A stretch of 64,000 nt of DNA, from positions 37,062,488-37,126,487 of the forward strand of contig OZ024882.1 in NCBI GenBank assembly GCA_964017185.1. The letters run 5' to 3'. The stretch's first letter is position 1. Each line of letters opens with the position of its first letter. The notes under the pieces are model-generated. The model was not told the origin of the DNA. It searched no databases and saw nothing but the letters and a program-made list of their open reading frames with translations. Both the position numbers and the translations under genes were made by a program. Below are positions 33,641 to 46,288 of the stretch, piece after piece. Source of the DNA: Rugalucina vietnamica (lineage: Eukaryota; Mollusca; Bivalvia; Lucinida; Lucinidae).

Positions 33641-35988
33641 CTTAGTCATTGTACAGTTGCTCAGGTTTCAAAACCTGTGCACTGTATTTTCGAACCGTCA
33701 CTGTTTAGTTTCGTCAATATGTATCGCAATTTGCAGAATGGCTGGGTTCGATGAACATCCCGTACCAGGACTGAATACTTTAATATATAGCACTGGAGAA
33801 TAACAGACACTGAAATAAGGGCTGAAACTAAAGTGTAAGAATCTATTGGTGCACCAATAATCACAAACTAACCGACTGATTCCTCTGATACTGTAACAGT
33901 GATAGTTCATTTCTTGTGCACAGTGCAAGTGATTTTTTCCATCTGCTGCACAACTCTTTCGCCAGATATGAAACCAGAGTTCCAACTAGAATTTGCTTTC
34001 TATATGAAATCTGATGTCGCTCCCCCACTTCCTTTGTGCAAATCCATAGTTACCATGATTTTTGAGTCCTACCCATCATCTCAAGTGAGCCAATAATGCT
34101 TTTCAATTTGAAACATTGTAACCTTTTCAAGTTACAAAACAGACACAACTTACAATGCAAAATACACTATCTTCCATTTCTAAGCACCGTACCTACATAA
34201 ATATGCAATCCAGAGTTAGAATTCTTGTTTTCTGCATGCAGTCTGATGTTTGTTAATAATCCTTTGAAGTTTCATGAAGATATTATCTATACTGGATGTC
34301 AAGTTACAGAGCGGACACGACTACAATGCAAAATCTATTTTCATTTCCAAATAAAGTGATCAGTTTACTAATAAATCTTCTTGTACACGAAACTATCATA
34401 GTTCATACAATAACCAGCATTACTACATTATAAAAAATCTGAGAGTTAAAAGAGAGTGTGCCCATGCTAGATTTAAAATCCAACGACTGGTTGAAAGACC
34501 TGATGTAAGCGCGGGAGTGATTGTATTGATAATGAGCTAGAGAAAGTGCAGCTGTCTAATTATGTACAATGAATACTTACATACTTATTCCATACTTTTT
34601 CAAAGCAAGAAAGACATTTGCCAGCTTTGCTTAGTTGCCAAATAAGCTGAGGAGGCTATTAAATACGCCTCTTGACAAAACAAGGCTGACCAGTGCATTT
34701 CGTTATAGTACAAACAAATGGACTGCTCTTGCTCATGGTATAACAAGTTTTCTTCATAGCTAGTCTCCTTTATTCATCGCATATCAAGCAACTTCATAGC
34801 ATATTGATTATTTTCAAACCACAAGTATATAAATGACGTTAATGATCACAAATCTTCATCATTAGTCAAAATAAAATCTTCGGAATAAAATGGATGCATT
34901 GCATAAGTTGGAAAATCGAAGTTATGCAGCTTGTTTGTGTTGAAAATCTAGCATACCTGATACAACCTAAAAACACATGTGTTGCACTCACCTCAAAAGT
35001 GATTCCAAACCACAGGCTATGTTTCCAGCAGATCGGCTGGAAGTGAAAGAAGCTAGATAAATTACCCACATCACGTCATTCTCCGGTTTTTGAAAGGTGT
35101 CTTAAAATGGGAGTAATTGATAATACAACAAGAGAAGTACATGTTTGGAATCCCGCAGCTGCATAGTGTGAAGTATAACAAATGAATTTATTATCATCGC
35201 ATTTTGCTATGAAAGAGCTTGATTGGTGGCTGTGTTAGATGATTGTCATGCTACAGAGTGGACACGACTGGAATGCAAATTCAGCTAATTTTCCATTTCC
35301 AAGGACCATAACTCAAAAACTATGCAATCCAGATTTACAGTTCTTACATTCAGTAAGTTGTCTCATATTGGTTAATAAAGGGCCATAATTTGAAAAATAT
35401 GCAATACAGTGTTATGGTTCTTGTGTTGTTGTGCATATCCTCTTTTGTTGGTTAATAATCCTCCTTCCAATGGAAATTGTACCCAACATCCAATGCCATG
35501 ACATGCTTTACATTATTACATCTCGCCAAAAGTTTAGCATATTCTAGTTTTATAGTGCAAAAGATAAATGCCCCACAAAATATTCAAACACATTAGACAA
35601 ATTCAAAAATCATGCATTTAGAAAGGAAACGTGTCGTAGCAAAGGGCAAATGATAGATTTTTCTCGGCCTATCAGATTTTTGAAATTTATGTATAACTTG
35701 AATATGCATTATTTTGATAATTAGCTGTATTTCTTAATTCTGAATTCTGCACTCTATACGTCACGTCTTTTCAAAATTCACCTCAAGTCAAGAAAGTGTA
35801 TGTTGGAACAACATGTTACACACACAAAAAATGAGCTGAAATCAAACTCTGACATTTCTGGAAAGAACAAAAATGTTAAGAATGTATAGCAATATTGCAA
35901 TTTTATGACTTCATGGATAAAAGTCATACAAGTATTTCTCTGAATTTGTGCTTGTGTCTGGTTGCACATGGCATTTTATCATGTCACT
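33641..35988. repeat. Gene-free region with a degenerate tandem repeat of about 170 bp
   Basis: Blocks such as CAAGTTACARARCRGACAC, ACAATGCAAAAT and TATGCAATCCAG occur near 34127, 34300, 35246 and 35400. This is a diverged array or several related insertions. Frames 33661-33864, 33899-34096 and 35778-35969 show no family features. Confidence 0.5.
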
Positions 35989-36220
35989 GCCCCCGTGGCC
36001 GAGCGGTAAAGAGTGCTGCTTCTTAATCACTTGATCATTTCACTGCTGTGACTAGTGTGGGTTTGAACCCCGCACTGGTGACATTTGAGACAAGCCATGT
36101 TCTGCTTGCAGATGTGTCAGGTGTTTTTTCTCGGGGTTCATCCGTTTACTGATTGGCCCATCTCATATGAGCTGAAATAATCTTGAAGGGGACACAGAAT
36201 TGAATTAACAAAAAAAAAAC
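35989..36220 (+). mobile_element. tRNA-derived SINE, full length
   Basis: The head GCCCCCGTGGCCGAGCGGTA (A box) and GGGTTTGAACCCCGC (B box) resemble a tRNA-Leu type promoter. The body has CTTGCAGATGTGTCAGGTG, and the 3' end is an A-rich tail (AACAAAAAAAAAACAAG). The anticodon arm is expanded and unpaired, so it is not a functional tRNA. Confidence 0.8.
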
Positions 36221-37423
36221 AAGCAAACATTTTATTATGGTCTCAAAAATCGAGCGAGCGATGCAGGCAAGTGAGGAAAATATACATATATACCATACTG
36301 ATATAGAAAAATTCACAATAACCTTTTGATCATTCTAATGCCAACTTTGAAATATAAAATTAGCACATATTTCGATTTGGCAGATGTGCATAGCTGATAG
36401 ACCATTTTAATGTCTCAGTGTTAGCTGGTTTAAAGCCTAGCCAATGCTTAAAACATAAGACTTAATATTCAATCAGCCTATATTTTCTTACTGACACATA
36501 AAGATGACAACTTTTTATGGTGCAGGGTAGGGAATAACCAGGCTGTAGCATTTGGAACCTTGTCCCACTGAAATTTTCTATATCTTTGGGAGAGTCAAAG
36601 CTCAGTGATTAATATTCACATTGTCCCAGCAGGTTGGGGCTTATAGATCCAGCAAGGCATCAAAAGTTAAAAGTCTACTATCCCTGAAGGTATTATGGCA
36701 GGGCATCTTTACAAATGACTAGCATATCAGATTCAGGGCCTACTCCATCTTATCTTCACTTAAATTATTGTGTGTCAGATCACTTGGATGAGACTTTAAG
36801 CCAATGTCCTATCTACATATGACCTTAGCTGTTGGTGGAACTAACATTATATGAGCCACCTCATGAGAATACATGTTGTCCAGAACTTTGATCATATCTA
36901 ACACAAACAAGCTTGTGCGGCCACAGAATTGGATTCTATGACTGGTCATGACTATATATTAAATAGTGTATAGTGAATCAACTGAGCACTAGTGAGCAGG
37001 TACAAGGTTTTCTCATGATATGACTCACCCAGCAGTCAGTAGTTTTAGAACAAATATCTGCCTGTATACCAGTCCCAATCTTCCGCAACACAAAGAGCTC
37101 CCAAAGAAGTGTTAATCACCTTGGGAACTGCTAACAAGACAGTTGAGTCTTGTTTTATGGAAGAAGAAACTCATTAATCTAAATGGTAATGGAGTGTTTC
37201 TAATTTGTTTCCTGCAGCATCAAAGCAGACAGGTATCATGGCTATAATGGCCAATCTTTTAAATGTTCATCAAGTTCTGAGATATGAAGCGTTTAATATA
37301 CCTGGTTGATACATTTAGTACTTAGTTATATTATATTTTTATGCATTATGCAGCAGATTTCACTCAATTTATTGTTTTCAACAAATTTTTTGTATGTAAA
37401 TTGATGTTTAACATGCCAGTCAA
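36221..37423. other. Gene-free stretch
   Basis: One SINE-tail-like motif, CATATGACCTTAGCTGTTGG, is at about 36820. Nothing else was recognised. Confidence 0.4.
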
Positions 37424-37600
37424 CAGTTTTCAGTTATGTTGGAATGGAGCCACCATTCCCTGGGTACTTGAGAATGTAATTATTGTGTCTTGCCCATTTT
37501 TGGACACAACAGGGCACCTCAGCGGAATTCAAACCCAGTACATCTCAATTGGAAGTCCAACACCATACCACTATGTAACCACTTGCTGTACAATTTATTC
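37424..37600 (-). mobile_element. tRNA-derived SINE, minus strand
   Basis: The minus strand reads GTGGTTACATAGTGGTATGG, a tRNA-like A box, then GTACTGGGTTTGAATTCC as B box, then GTTGTGTCC-GGGCAAGACAC. The last block is shared with the SINEs at 40378 and 48975. The frame 37341-37604 is not a gene. Confidence 0.7.
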
Positions 37601-37667
37601 CTAAATATTTGGACACTCAATACAAGTAACTTCATGTATCCTCTTATACATGTATAGAGTCAAATCA

Positions 37668-37720
37668 ATGTACTCTAACCAGTACTCTAACCAGGGTCTA
37701 AGTACTCTAACCAGGGTCTG
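37668..37720 (+). repeat. Short tandem repeat of GTACTCTAACCAG
   Basis: Three units of GTACTCTAACCAG occur, two followed by GGTCT. The rest of 37601-38339 shows no feature. Confidence 0.85.
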
Positions 37721-38339
37721 CATGTTTCATGACAGTCTCTGTTTTTAATGGGTACTTCATTTGTCAGGAACTGTTCTAACTACATTAGCATTAGTTTTTA
37801 AATCAGTCTGCATATGAATGAAAAACACTGCCAATATAGTAAAAGACAGCCAATACAAGGCAATATGAGAATGACATCCTGTTATGTCATTTTTTATAGA
37901 AAATGGCAGCCACATTTTGCCACTTAAACTGCATTCGTGTTTATAGAAGCTTAAACTGCAGTTGCATTTATAGAAGAAAAAATAATTGTCAAAAGTTATC
38001 GCTAATAAAAAGGCAAAACATTATTCAGACGACAAATTTGGTTTATTTTGCATCAAATAAATCTTAAAGACTTATGGGAACAAGAAGTTTTGTAACAATT
38101 TATTCCATCTTGCCAAAACACAATATCGTTTTGAAATTTTGAGAAAGTTATTTTTTTATTCGGCAGTGGCTAGAGATACAGTCCCATATATCTAGGCATT
38201 ACAGGCTAAAGATACATGCCTGTACCTCTATCCAAAAAGTCACACAGACTTATTTTGTAATGCCAATTATTCTGTAAAATTGGCATATTTTTTTATGTTA
38301 TAATTAGCACCATGTTCATGTAGAAGCAGCCTAGGTCTT

Positions 38340-38637
38340 GTGAGACCTAATTTGAATATGGTAGCTCAGTTTGGGATCCTCATTATGAAGGTCTGATAGA
38401 TGATTTGGAGAAAGTGCAAAAGCGTGCAGCTAGGTTTGTAACTAGGAATTATACATATGAAAAAGTTAGTATGACTGACATCCGTAAAAAAATAAAACGG
38501 GAATCCCTGGTGATGTATTCTCAGTTTGACACTATTCTGATTCTGACCCTGGTTTCAAAATTCATTATAGCCTTAGATATAAATGGTATTTTGAACTGTG
38601 TTGCATTTCGTGCTAAGTATAGAATAAGGCAACTTTA
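38340..38637 (+). pseudogene. Non-LTR retrotransposon (LINE) ORF2 remnant, C-terminal part
   Basis: A frame starting near 38357 reads YGSSVWDPHYEGLIDDLEKV then QKRAARFV. This matches the conserved block after the reverse-transcriptase domain of CR1/jockey-like LINEs (SxWDPY...L..VQ+RAARFV). A one-base loss just upstream breaks the preceding RPNLEYG. The rest of the element, including catalytic residues, is absent. Confidence 0.8.
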
Positions 38638-39708
38638 AGCTCACCATGCTCACTTAGTCCAACCCAGCCTTTCATAATTAACAATCTAAATGAAATACAA
38701 TTGAAAAGAGTGTAAATCATCACCATCATAACAACCCTACCCAACAACAACAGCAGCAACAACACAATTTGGCTGCTATTGAACCCTCAGTCACTATTTT
38801 CAAACCTCATCCTTTTATGGACACTGCTGGTTAGATTCGAGGATAATCCATCTATCATCCTTGACCGGTAGATCAATTAATCCATAGATTATCCTGAGTT
38901 GATCTGCAGACCTCATGGCTTTCGCACATGGGATTCATCAGAGGTTCAACAGTCTAAGGTTCAGTAGAAGATGCTCTTTGATATAAAAGAGAATCATAAC
39001 ATAATGCAAACAATATAGCTATCACTTGTGATGAATGACAGTGCTAAATGGTGCCTTTCATGGAACATGGAGATTCTACCAGAGGCCAGTTCTAGAAAAG
39101 GAGCAAAATGATACAAACATCTTCTTAAAGCCTGGGTTACATCATTTTTTTGAGTAACGTGCGTAACAAAAGAAAAAAAATAATATAAGCCATATAAATG
39201 ATCTTTCTTCAATAAAAACTACTGCTGTTAGAAAAACGACTTAAATTATTTCATAAATTGTGTGATTCCTGCAATAACAATCAGTAGAAATGAAGTAAAA
39301 GACGATGAACAAAATGTCAAAGTAAAGTCCGTCACATTTATAGGGTCATAAACTTTGTCAAATATTGGCAAAAACACTGGGCCAACTATCTTTTTATCAT
39401 ATTTTTATTAAAGAGGAATAATTATTTTACCTTAGAATCAGCAAGAAACAGCTTAAATATGATTCAGACTTTTCTCATTGTGACCTCCGTAATTATTTCC
39501 ATTTATCTGATTTTGACCCAAATACTAATTGCCACTTGCTCATCTCGAGGGCTTAGCGCAAAACTATTGTAACTGCATTTTACACATTTTTCAGGAGAAC
39601 CAAAAAACATTCTTATTTTACATTTTGACAGATACATATAAGTGCTTTAAATATGTTGAAGGTCTACCCAATTGCAACTTTACCATGTCTTTCTTGTCCT
39701 TCTTTACA
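38638..39708. other. Gene-free stretch
   Basis: A partly self-complementary segment GATAATCCATC...TCCATAGATTATCC is near 38842-38896. No coding or RNA feature was recognised. Confidence 0.4.
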
Positions 39709-39737
39709 CCCCCCCCCCCCCCCCCCCCCCCCCCCCC
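39709..39737 (+). repeat. Poly-C run of 29 bases
   Basis: This is an uninterrupted C homopolymer. A shorter C run occurs at 178-189. The glycine or proline stretches translated across it are artefacts. Confidence 0.97.
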
Positions 39738-40377
39738 GCTGATTTTTACATACTCAATTTGGTGCAAAAATATTGTATCTGAATTTTTTAAGTTTTGCAA
39801 ATATAAAACATCAGCAAGAGACATACTTTTGATTTATGATATTATAACAGCTTTATCCTACAGCAGAACCTCTGAGACCTAGGTAAAAATCAGTTATATT
39901 AGCATTTAATGCAATTTTCTGGAAAAGCAAAATATGTCCATATCTTTCAATTCTTGATACATATGATAAAGTGCTATATATTCTGATATGCAAAAAATCA
40001 TGTAATAGTTAAATTTCTTATTTATATTCACAAATAATGCCATTTTGACATGTTTGTCAGTTACAATAGTGTTGCGCTCAATAATCGTTTTATTTTTTGG
40101 CGCAAAACTATTGTATCTGCAGTTGTAACAGGCTTGCATAAGCTATTGTGAAGCATCTAAGCCTAGAAACGAAAGCTTCGGACCAACAGGCACCATTGTG
40201 ACTGAATTCATCTAGTTATATGATTCGAAGAAGTTCAAAAAAAGAAAAAAGATAAAAAAAAATCTGTTTTTATTTGCATAATGCTAGAAGTGTACATTAA
40301 TAATTTTTATAAAATGCTGATTCAATGATGGAGATTGTATGAAGTACATTATCACCAAAGATGGTTTACTTCAGCAG

Positions 40378-40560
40378 ATAGGGAGCACGGTGGCGTAGTG
40401 GAAGGGCGTCGGACTCCAAATCGAGAGTAATTCCTGGGTTGGATTCCCACAACGGTCACCCTGTTGTGTCCTTGAGCAAGACACATTAACTCCCTACAGT
40501 ACTGGTTAAAACTCGGGAAGAGTTGGCTCAACAGATGAGCTACTGTGGAAATTCAGTCCG
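40378..40560 (+). mobile_element. tRNA-derived SINE
   Basis: GCACGGTGGCGTAGTGG (A box region), TCCTGGGTTGGATTCCCAC (B box region), then GTTGTGTCCTTGAGCAAGAC and ACATTAACTCCCTAC. The same body is found at 48975-49140. The anticodon-like loop CTCCAAATC cannot make a clean cloverleaf. Confidence 0.8.
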
Positions 40561-41424
40561 TCAAAGACAGGATTTTCCGTACCTCTCTAAAGGAAGCAAA
40601 TCATGGCACAGGTAAACAGCAAGTTTCCCATTCACTGCATGATTTGGATATAATCTAAACCAAGCAACAGTATGCTTATTTAAAAGGCATGTTTCATGCA
40701 AAACACAATAGACCCGTAAAAGCAAACTAAAAAGAAGGTTATACTGGCTTTGGTGAAAGACTAGGGGCTTATCATTTATACTATAATAAATGATAAGCCC
40801 CTGTGTAAGACCCATAAGGGAAACGACTTGCATCTCATACCAAGCTCTTAACATTATCCTATCCATTAGCAAAGTCACTCTAACAACAGTGTGGTTTTAC
40901 TCAGGCACCAATGCAGTGTCCTTCCTGAGCAATGACATTTTTGGACAAAGAGCCTGACAATAGCCTGCAGTGTCTTGTTTTGGCGGAAAAAACCTTTGAA
41001 TCCTGGTTACTCCCTTCTACAGCATTATACGCTATACTGCAGACAACAAAACTAAATACAGACAAGCCTTTGCTAACAAACAACACGGTTTGTCCCAAAC
41101 CAAGAACAGTACTGGTTTGATTCAAGTGTTAAGATGAACATTTTGTTTCTCTCCAGATCTTTAAAATGGCAACATCTTGACCCTCGATCCTCTTCACCTA
41201 GGGCTAATAAACTATGACACGGGCAGTGGGTTAGATTCAGGGATTTTTTCAGCATTTAGGATGAAGACTTTGGACAGAGATCCCAATAAATTTTACTGGA
41301 CTAACTGCTGACAAGGACATACTGTGACGAAACTGTAGACTAATTATTATGCCTACCCAGGGTTAAGTCCCAGGGGCTTACATAGTATCCAGACCTGACT
41401 TGTGGACAAAAACTGTATATACAA
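40561..41424. other. Gene-free stretch with a hairpin at 40763-40802
   Basis: AGGGGCTTATCATTTAT and ATAAATGATAAGCCCCT are exact inverted arms around ACTATA. Opposite-strand frames cover 40561-41255 without family signals. Confidence 0.5.
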
Positions 41425-41565
41425 TATGGACGTCCGTAACAACAATGTAAATTTTCATTAAAAATATGTCAACTAATCCTATTTTGAAAGTCATATGATA
41501 AAGCGAATCTTACACCATGGACCCGTGGTCATTTCTCATGTAAAATCCTCTTTATTTGTCGAAGA
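41425..41565 (-). mobile_element. Repeat 'P' fragment, minus strand
   Basis: The inverse of the 20596 repeat: TATTTTGAAAGTCATATGAT, then CGAATCTTACACCATGG and CGTGGTCATTTCTCATG. Confidence 0.55.
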
Positions 41566-41978
41566 CATCTCAGATCATTTTTGACCTGCATCCGGGTTTT
41601 TCCCATATGGAAGATGAAAAAAGGCAACAAACTGCATGTCTTTAAAAAGTACTTTAAAATGATGTTTTTTACTATACAAGCCATCATTGGTCCTTATTGT
41701 TATTCATTTTAATCGCTTTTTGTGCGACGAAAGCTTTTGCAAAGAAAAATTAAAATCTAAAATCTGTGGATTTTGAAATTTTATGATCCATGCAGGCCAT
41801 CGTAGATAAGATGCGTTCGGATTTTCTCCATTAAATATAGGCGTGTTCGGATCAAAGGCTCTGCTCAACAGAACGAGTTGTTTCGGTCCAGTGACTCTTA
41901 AGGACTCTCGCCGTAAGGACATTTGAAAAGCATTTCCTCTCAGACATGTCTGGAGTTGGCTCTGCAAGAGTCATACTG

Positions 41979-41980
41979 CC

Positions 41981-42026
<46 letters not shown>
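41979..42026 (+). repeat. (CTGT)n(CT)n microsatellite
   Basis: About seven CTGT units are followed by about nine CT units. Confidence 0.95.
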
Positions 42027-42354
42027 CTGCATCTTGTACCCTATTGCAGAACAGATATTAATCTTCGACAAATATCTTTTTTAAAGATGTTTCTTGTCTT
42101 AAATGTCTGCCTTTTTTCATTTTTTCTACCATATGAAACCATAGTACTGTGCTATAGAGATTTACTAGTCCTTTAAACAACTTCCTCTTTTCTTGCATGA
42201 TAAAATAAATTGAATTTGATGTTGAAGAATATTAGTTACCTGGACCAAGAGGTTTGGGATTCTATCCCCACAGAAGACAAGTTGTGCCCTTGTATAAGCT
42301 AGAAACTGGTCGTTCTTTCTCGAAATTACAGAAAAAAAAATGGTTTTGTTTGTT

Positions 42355-43180
42355 AGTTTGATTTGATGCTTAACAAGCCAGTCAACAGCAGTGGTCATGT
42401 CAGGACAGCTCCATTTTATGGGACTTCTAACCAAAATTGTGATTTCATGACATCGTTTAAGGATGTTCCCTGCTAACATTTGACATTTCGGAACTTCCGG
42501 TTTTTCTTTTCTTGAATATCTCGTAAACGGTTGCAGATATTTTTCTAATATTTTATATTTGGATACATATTGATGATATGCATTGAATTAGCCATGAAAA
42601 TTGTCAATCTAAGAAACTTCATTTTTCCACCCCATTTTCTGCAACTTTTCAGAAAATTTTAGTTGTCATTAAAATTTAGGAGGTAGGGTAGATTAAACTT
42701 GAATATTACACATCTTCAAATTAATTGCACTAGTTCGAAGTTAAATTTTAGCAGCAGTATATGGGTACATGGTCTTCTTAGTCATTCGTTGTGTCTTTGG
42801 TGTGCTGGTTTTAAAATTTTAGGTGGTTTTATGAAATAGGCTTTTAGAAACAAAACAGCCGAAGAAAGGCTGAAAATGGCGATTTTCAAGTTGTTGGCTC
42901 TCTCTTATATGCTCACTACCCTATATATTTCTTTCTTTTATTCGAACAACATTAATAAGTTCTACGTTGTGTGAAAATACAAGAAAAAGTTTGAATCAAC
43001 AAATATGGGTTTGGCACGTTTCAAAATATTGATGTTTTCCGACTTTTCAAGTATGGGGGTAGGTTGGAAAAGGAATCGTAAAAAGACCATTTTAATGTTT
43101 AGGGTAGGGTGAAGGTAGGGAAACCGGAACCACACATATAAATCATATAGGCCTTATGAGGAGGGATGGCCCTGCATTAA
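42355..43180. repeat. SINE tail (minus) and a diverged interspersed repeat
   Basis: 42355-42450 on the minus strand has CCTGACATGACCACTGCTGTTG and TTAAGCATCAAATC, a SINE tail. From 42458, TTTAAGGATGTTCCCTGC leads into a segment sharing AAAAGGAATCGTAAA with 45694-46190, which ends in GCGAACATCCTTAAG. Confidence 0.5.
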
Positions 43181-43372
43181 TTATTTGCAGTTCAATAAAA
43201 CTTCAAAACAATCCTAGAAAAATGTCGAGAAAAAACATTGGTAGTTATCTTCATCGTAGAAAACGTTATTAATATGAAAGTAATTTTTATGAGTTTTTAC
43301 GCTGTTGAAGTAACAAGATACTGATTAGTATTTGGTTTGTATTCATCAAGATCAATGTTTTATTTTGATCAG

Positions 43373-45334
43373 GATCAATCAGATGCTTTATTGGAGACAG
43401 ACAAGGAGCGCATGGTGTGGTATGAGGAACGTGAACAACTTCTTCAAGACATCGCTGACAGAGACGCTCTTCTCGGAAAAGCTGATATCCATCTCTCTAA
43501 AGAGATAGAAAAACTACGCTCTGAGCTACAAGCCACATATCAACGACGACTGGAGTCTGAGATGATCTCGTGGAAGCAGAAGATCGAGTCGGAGTACAAT
43601 CGTGTGACGAACGCCGAGCAGAAGGAAAAACTACAGCTAGAGAAACAATTAAGCGAAGTTACATCAGAACTGAACAAGTTAAAGTCTCAGGTTAAAGAAA
43701 ATGAGGCCATTCATGCTGATGAGATTAAAAGACTGAATAATGAAATTAACAAAAGACAAAAGAAATCGGATGTAGAAAAGGTGGAATTGGAGCTTAAACG
43801 AGCGAAGGAGTTGTGTAGCGGGTTTAAGATGGAGGCGGAAGACTATCAGGAGAAATGTCAGAGATATAGGGCAGATTTAGAAGAAATTCAGGGGAAGATG
43901 AGTCGTATGGTGCAGTTCCAAGAAAAATTGCAGGTAATGTTATTGACCAGTTGAAAATATATGAACCTCAACGTAACAAAATGTACCTTCGGACATTCAG
44001 ACATTACTAGTAGAAAACAGCAAAAAAGCGAAAAAATTATGTAATTTGCGTTATAGAAATAACACTGTATTTGTAATCTTTGAACACTGGGCTACCAAAT
44101 GAATGAGTTTTAAAACATATTTATTGTCAATATTTTGAGTTATCTGCTCTTGTTTTAGCCCATAATACACATGATTTTCCTATATGTATCGTTAAACGGT
44201 AACCATAGCAACGGCATCATCATGAAAATAGACAAAATAATTGCGACAGATTGCCTGTAAGGTTGGTATGCTTTTATCTTAGCAATAGGTTCTGACCAGT
44301 GCTTAAACAGTTTTAAGCAAATGCATCGAGTTTAGTAAGCTCTGCTAATATGCAGAAATGCATTACGCAACTTTGATGTCAGTTTTTCAGGACAATGACG
44401 TCTGTAGGGTTCAAATAGTAAATTGGTTATAACTCACAAAATAAATGAAATAATCTGGTCAAATAAAGAGTAACAGACTCTAGAAACATCATACATTCAG
44501 CGTAACTTTGTTTGTCTAATACCCAAATAATTGTCTGAAGGTACATTTTCTCACGTTGTGGCCCATATATCAGAGCAATTGTACTTGTTTTAGTGTACAA
44601 AAGGGAATAGAAAATCTAACTTAATGGTGGGAGTGCATAATGGCCTATAAGAAGCATTGCGAAAACATGACCTTACAATACAATGTAATTTTTTAACTAT
44701 GAAAAAAGTGATAATTTTCCATTGAAAAAAAAATTATATTTTCTTATTTTGTGTTCTGAACATAGATGAGTGCCCACAATCTATGTTTTAGATAAAAAGT
44801 AAGATAAATGGTATACCCCTGTATGCCCCAGTTTAACTATATGAAAGTGGGATGCACATGTTATCCAGATGGAATGTTACATCCCTGCTGATGATGAGCT
44901 GTCCCTGAGCATGGCATATTATCACCCCATATTACTGGTTTTTAAAACACCGAGGAAGCAGTTGGTACATCCAAACATAACTGAAAAATTGAGTTTGGGC
45001 TTGACAATGAAACTAGCAAACAGTTTAGTATTGTAAGAATATGGAAGTCAAAGACATACTAAACTATCTTTTTCAGGCTGAATTACAAAAAATGAAAGAA
45101 GAAAAGGCATCTCTGATCGAAAGTGTCCAATCTATCGAAACTTCCTACCACAAAGACGTAGCAGGCTATAAACAAAAGCAAGAGGAATCCTCCTTAAGAA
45201 TCGCCAAGACTGAAAATGTCCTACAATCCATGAAACAGAAATATAGAACAGAGCTGGAAAATCTCCGGAAAGCTCTTGAAGCCGAAAACGAGGTTGCCAT
45301 GGAAGCCATGAAGAATAAAATGATTGAACTTCAG
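43373..45334 (+). CDS. Coiled-coil protein, two internal exons
   Basis: The exons are 43373-43933 (187 codons, after TTTTGATCAG and before GTAATG) and 45077-45334 (86 codons, after TTTTTCAG and before GTAGGT). Both start and end in phase 0. The 273 residues are charged, low in proline and glycine, with heptad spacing throughout; examples are LSKEIEKLRSELQATYQRR and LQLEKQLSEVTSELNKLK. This predicts a long parallel coiled coil as in centrosomal, golgin or cytoskeletal proteins. A tryptophan-containing stretch (MVWYEEREQLLQD) opens exon 1. No family-specific motif was recognised. No further exons were found at 34000-43372 or 45335-48554, so the start and end of the gene are not defined. It could be a fragment. 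Confidence 0.7.
44720..44830 (+). repeat. Diverged copy of the 2694 hairpin repeat
   Basis: ACAATCTATGTTTTAGATAA and GGTATACCCCTGTATGCCCC match 2735-2800. It lies in the intron between the two coiled-coil exons. The rest of that intron shows no feature. Confidence 0.6.
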
Positions 45335-45451
45335 GTAGGTGTGATGGCGGCCATCTTGGTAATGTGACCTTGACCATTTATACAAACTTTCATTTCCTCT
45401 TCCAAAGGATGCTTCATTACACAGAAAGCTCATGAAACTGTTATACCAGGC

Positions 45452-45688
45452 CCCGAGGTTATAAAACTTTTTTCATGCTCAGCTCAGCTGAGATTAAAAT
45501 TTATCCTGCTCATAAATGTTAAAATGCCAACAATTGCTGGCATTTTAACATTTGTGAGCAGGATAAATTACTAGTTTTTGAGTTTTGAACCTGATTTGTT
45601 CAGTAATTTTGACTATTTCAACATTTATGAGCAGTTGAAATTTCATGCTCAGCTGAGTTGAGCATGAAAAAAGTTTTATAACCTCGGG
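45452..45688. mobile_element. 237-bp MITE with long inverted ends and an inner hairpin
   Basis: CCCGAGGTTATAAAACTTTT and AAAAGTTTTATAACCTCGGG are exact inverted ends, continued by CATGCTCAGCTCAGCTGAG versus CTCAGCTGAGTTGAGCATG. Inside, TTTATCCTGCTCA-AAATG pairs with a copy 69 bases on, around AACAATTG. Confidence 0.85.
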
Positions 45689-45693
45689 ATCTT

Positions 45694-46190
45694 TTCTTGA
45701 GGATGTTGGTGTTACGTGCTTTAACGCCAAAGGACACTTTGAAGAAAAAACTGCTTTGTTATTTATGGAGAAGGCATGTTTTGGCATGGGGGGTGGGGAT
45801 CCAGGATTTTGGAAAAAGGGCTTCAAAATTAGAAAAGGGGGGTTAAAAGGAATCGTAAAATTTTGTTATCCACTTCAAGTTGCAAATTTTTTTATGCTTT
45901 TTGTCCAAAATAGTCTGCGTTACGTAAATAGTAACACTTTTGAAAGCATTCCAAGTGTATTTTTGCTCAAGACAGGTATGTTTCAAAGAATTAAAAATTA
46001 AATTAATTTTACCAAATTTAAAACATGTTGCTCAGAGGTCCCATTCAGAGGCCTGTAGCTTGAAAAAATGCACACTACCCTATATTCATTTTGTTTTCAA
46101 ATGTATTGTGTTGTATTTTGGAATCAAAAAAGAGTGGTTAGAAAAAAAGTTTGAATACTTTTTCATTGGCAGCGAACATCCTTAAGTCTG
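45694..46190. repeat. Interspersed repeat with GGATGTT/AACATCC ends
   Basis: CTTGAGGATGTTGGTG at the left and GGCAGCGAACATCCTTAAG at the right are imperfect inverted ends. The internal AAAAGGAATCGTAAAA is shared with 43069. Frames 45756-46001 and 45940-46185 are not supported as genes. Confidence 0.45.
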
Positions 46191-46288
46191 CAATTCATAA
46201 AAACACCAACAAAATTAACAACTAAGGTTTATATTATGTGGATGGTTTGACTACTTTTCCTGGCAGGCTCAAACTCAAAGTGGTTATG

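Noticed and set aside
36000..36085. tRNA gene
   Set aside because: A and B boxes are present, but the intervening region cannot form a proper anticodon arm and the sequence continues into a SINE body with an A-rich tail.
40387..40460. tRNA gene
   Set aside because: Same reasoning: shared SINE body downstream and mispaired acceptor stem.
40561..40878. 105-codon minus-strand frame
   Set aside because: It overlaps a SINE tail and a perfect hairpin; no motif, and other-strand frames are equally open.
41704..41967. 87-codon minus-strand frame with FNGENPNASYLRWPAW
   Set aside because: Composition is protein-like but no family, splice context or start support was found; left undecided rather than annotated.
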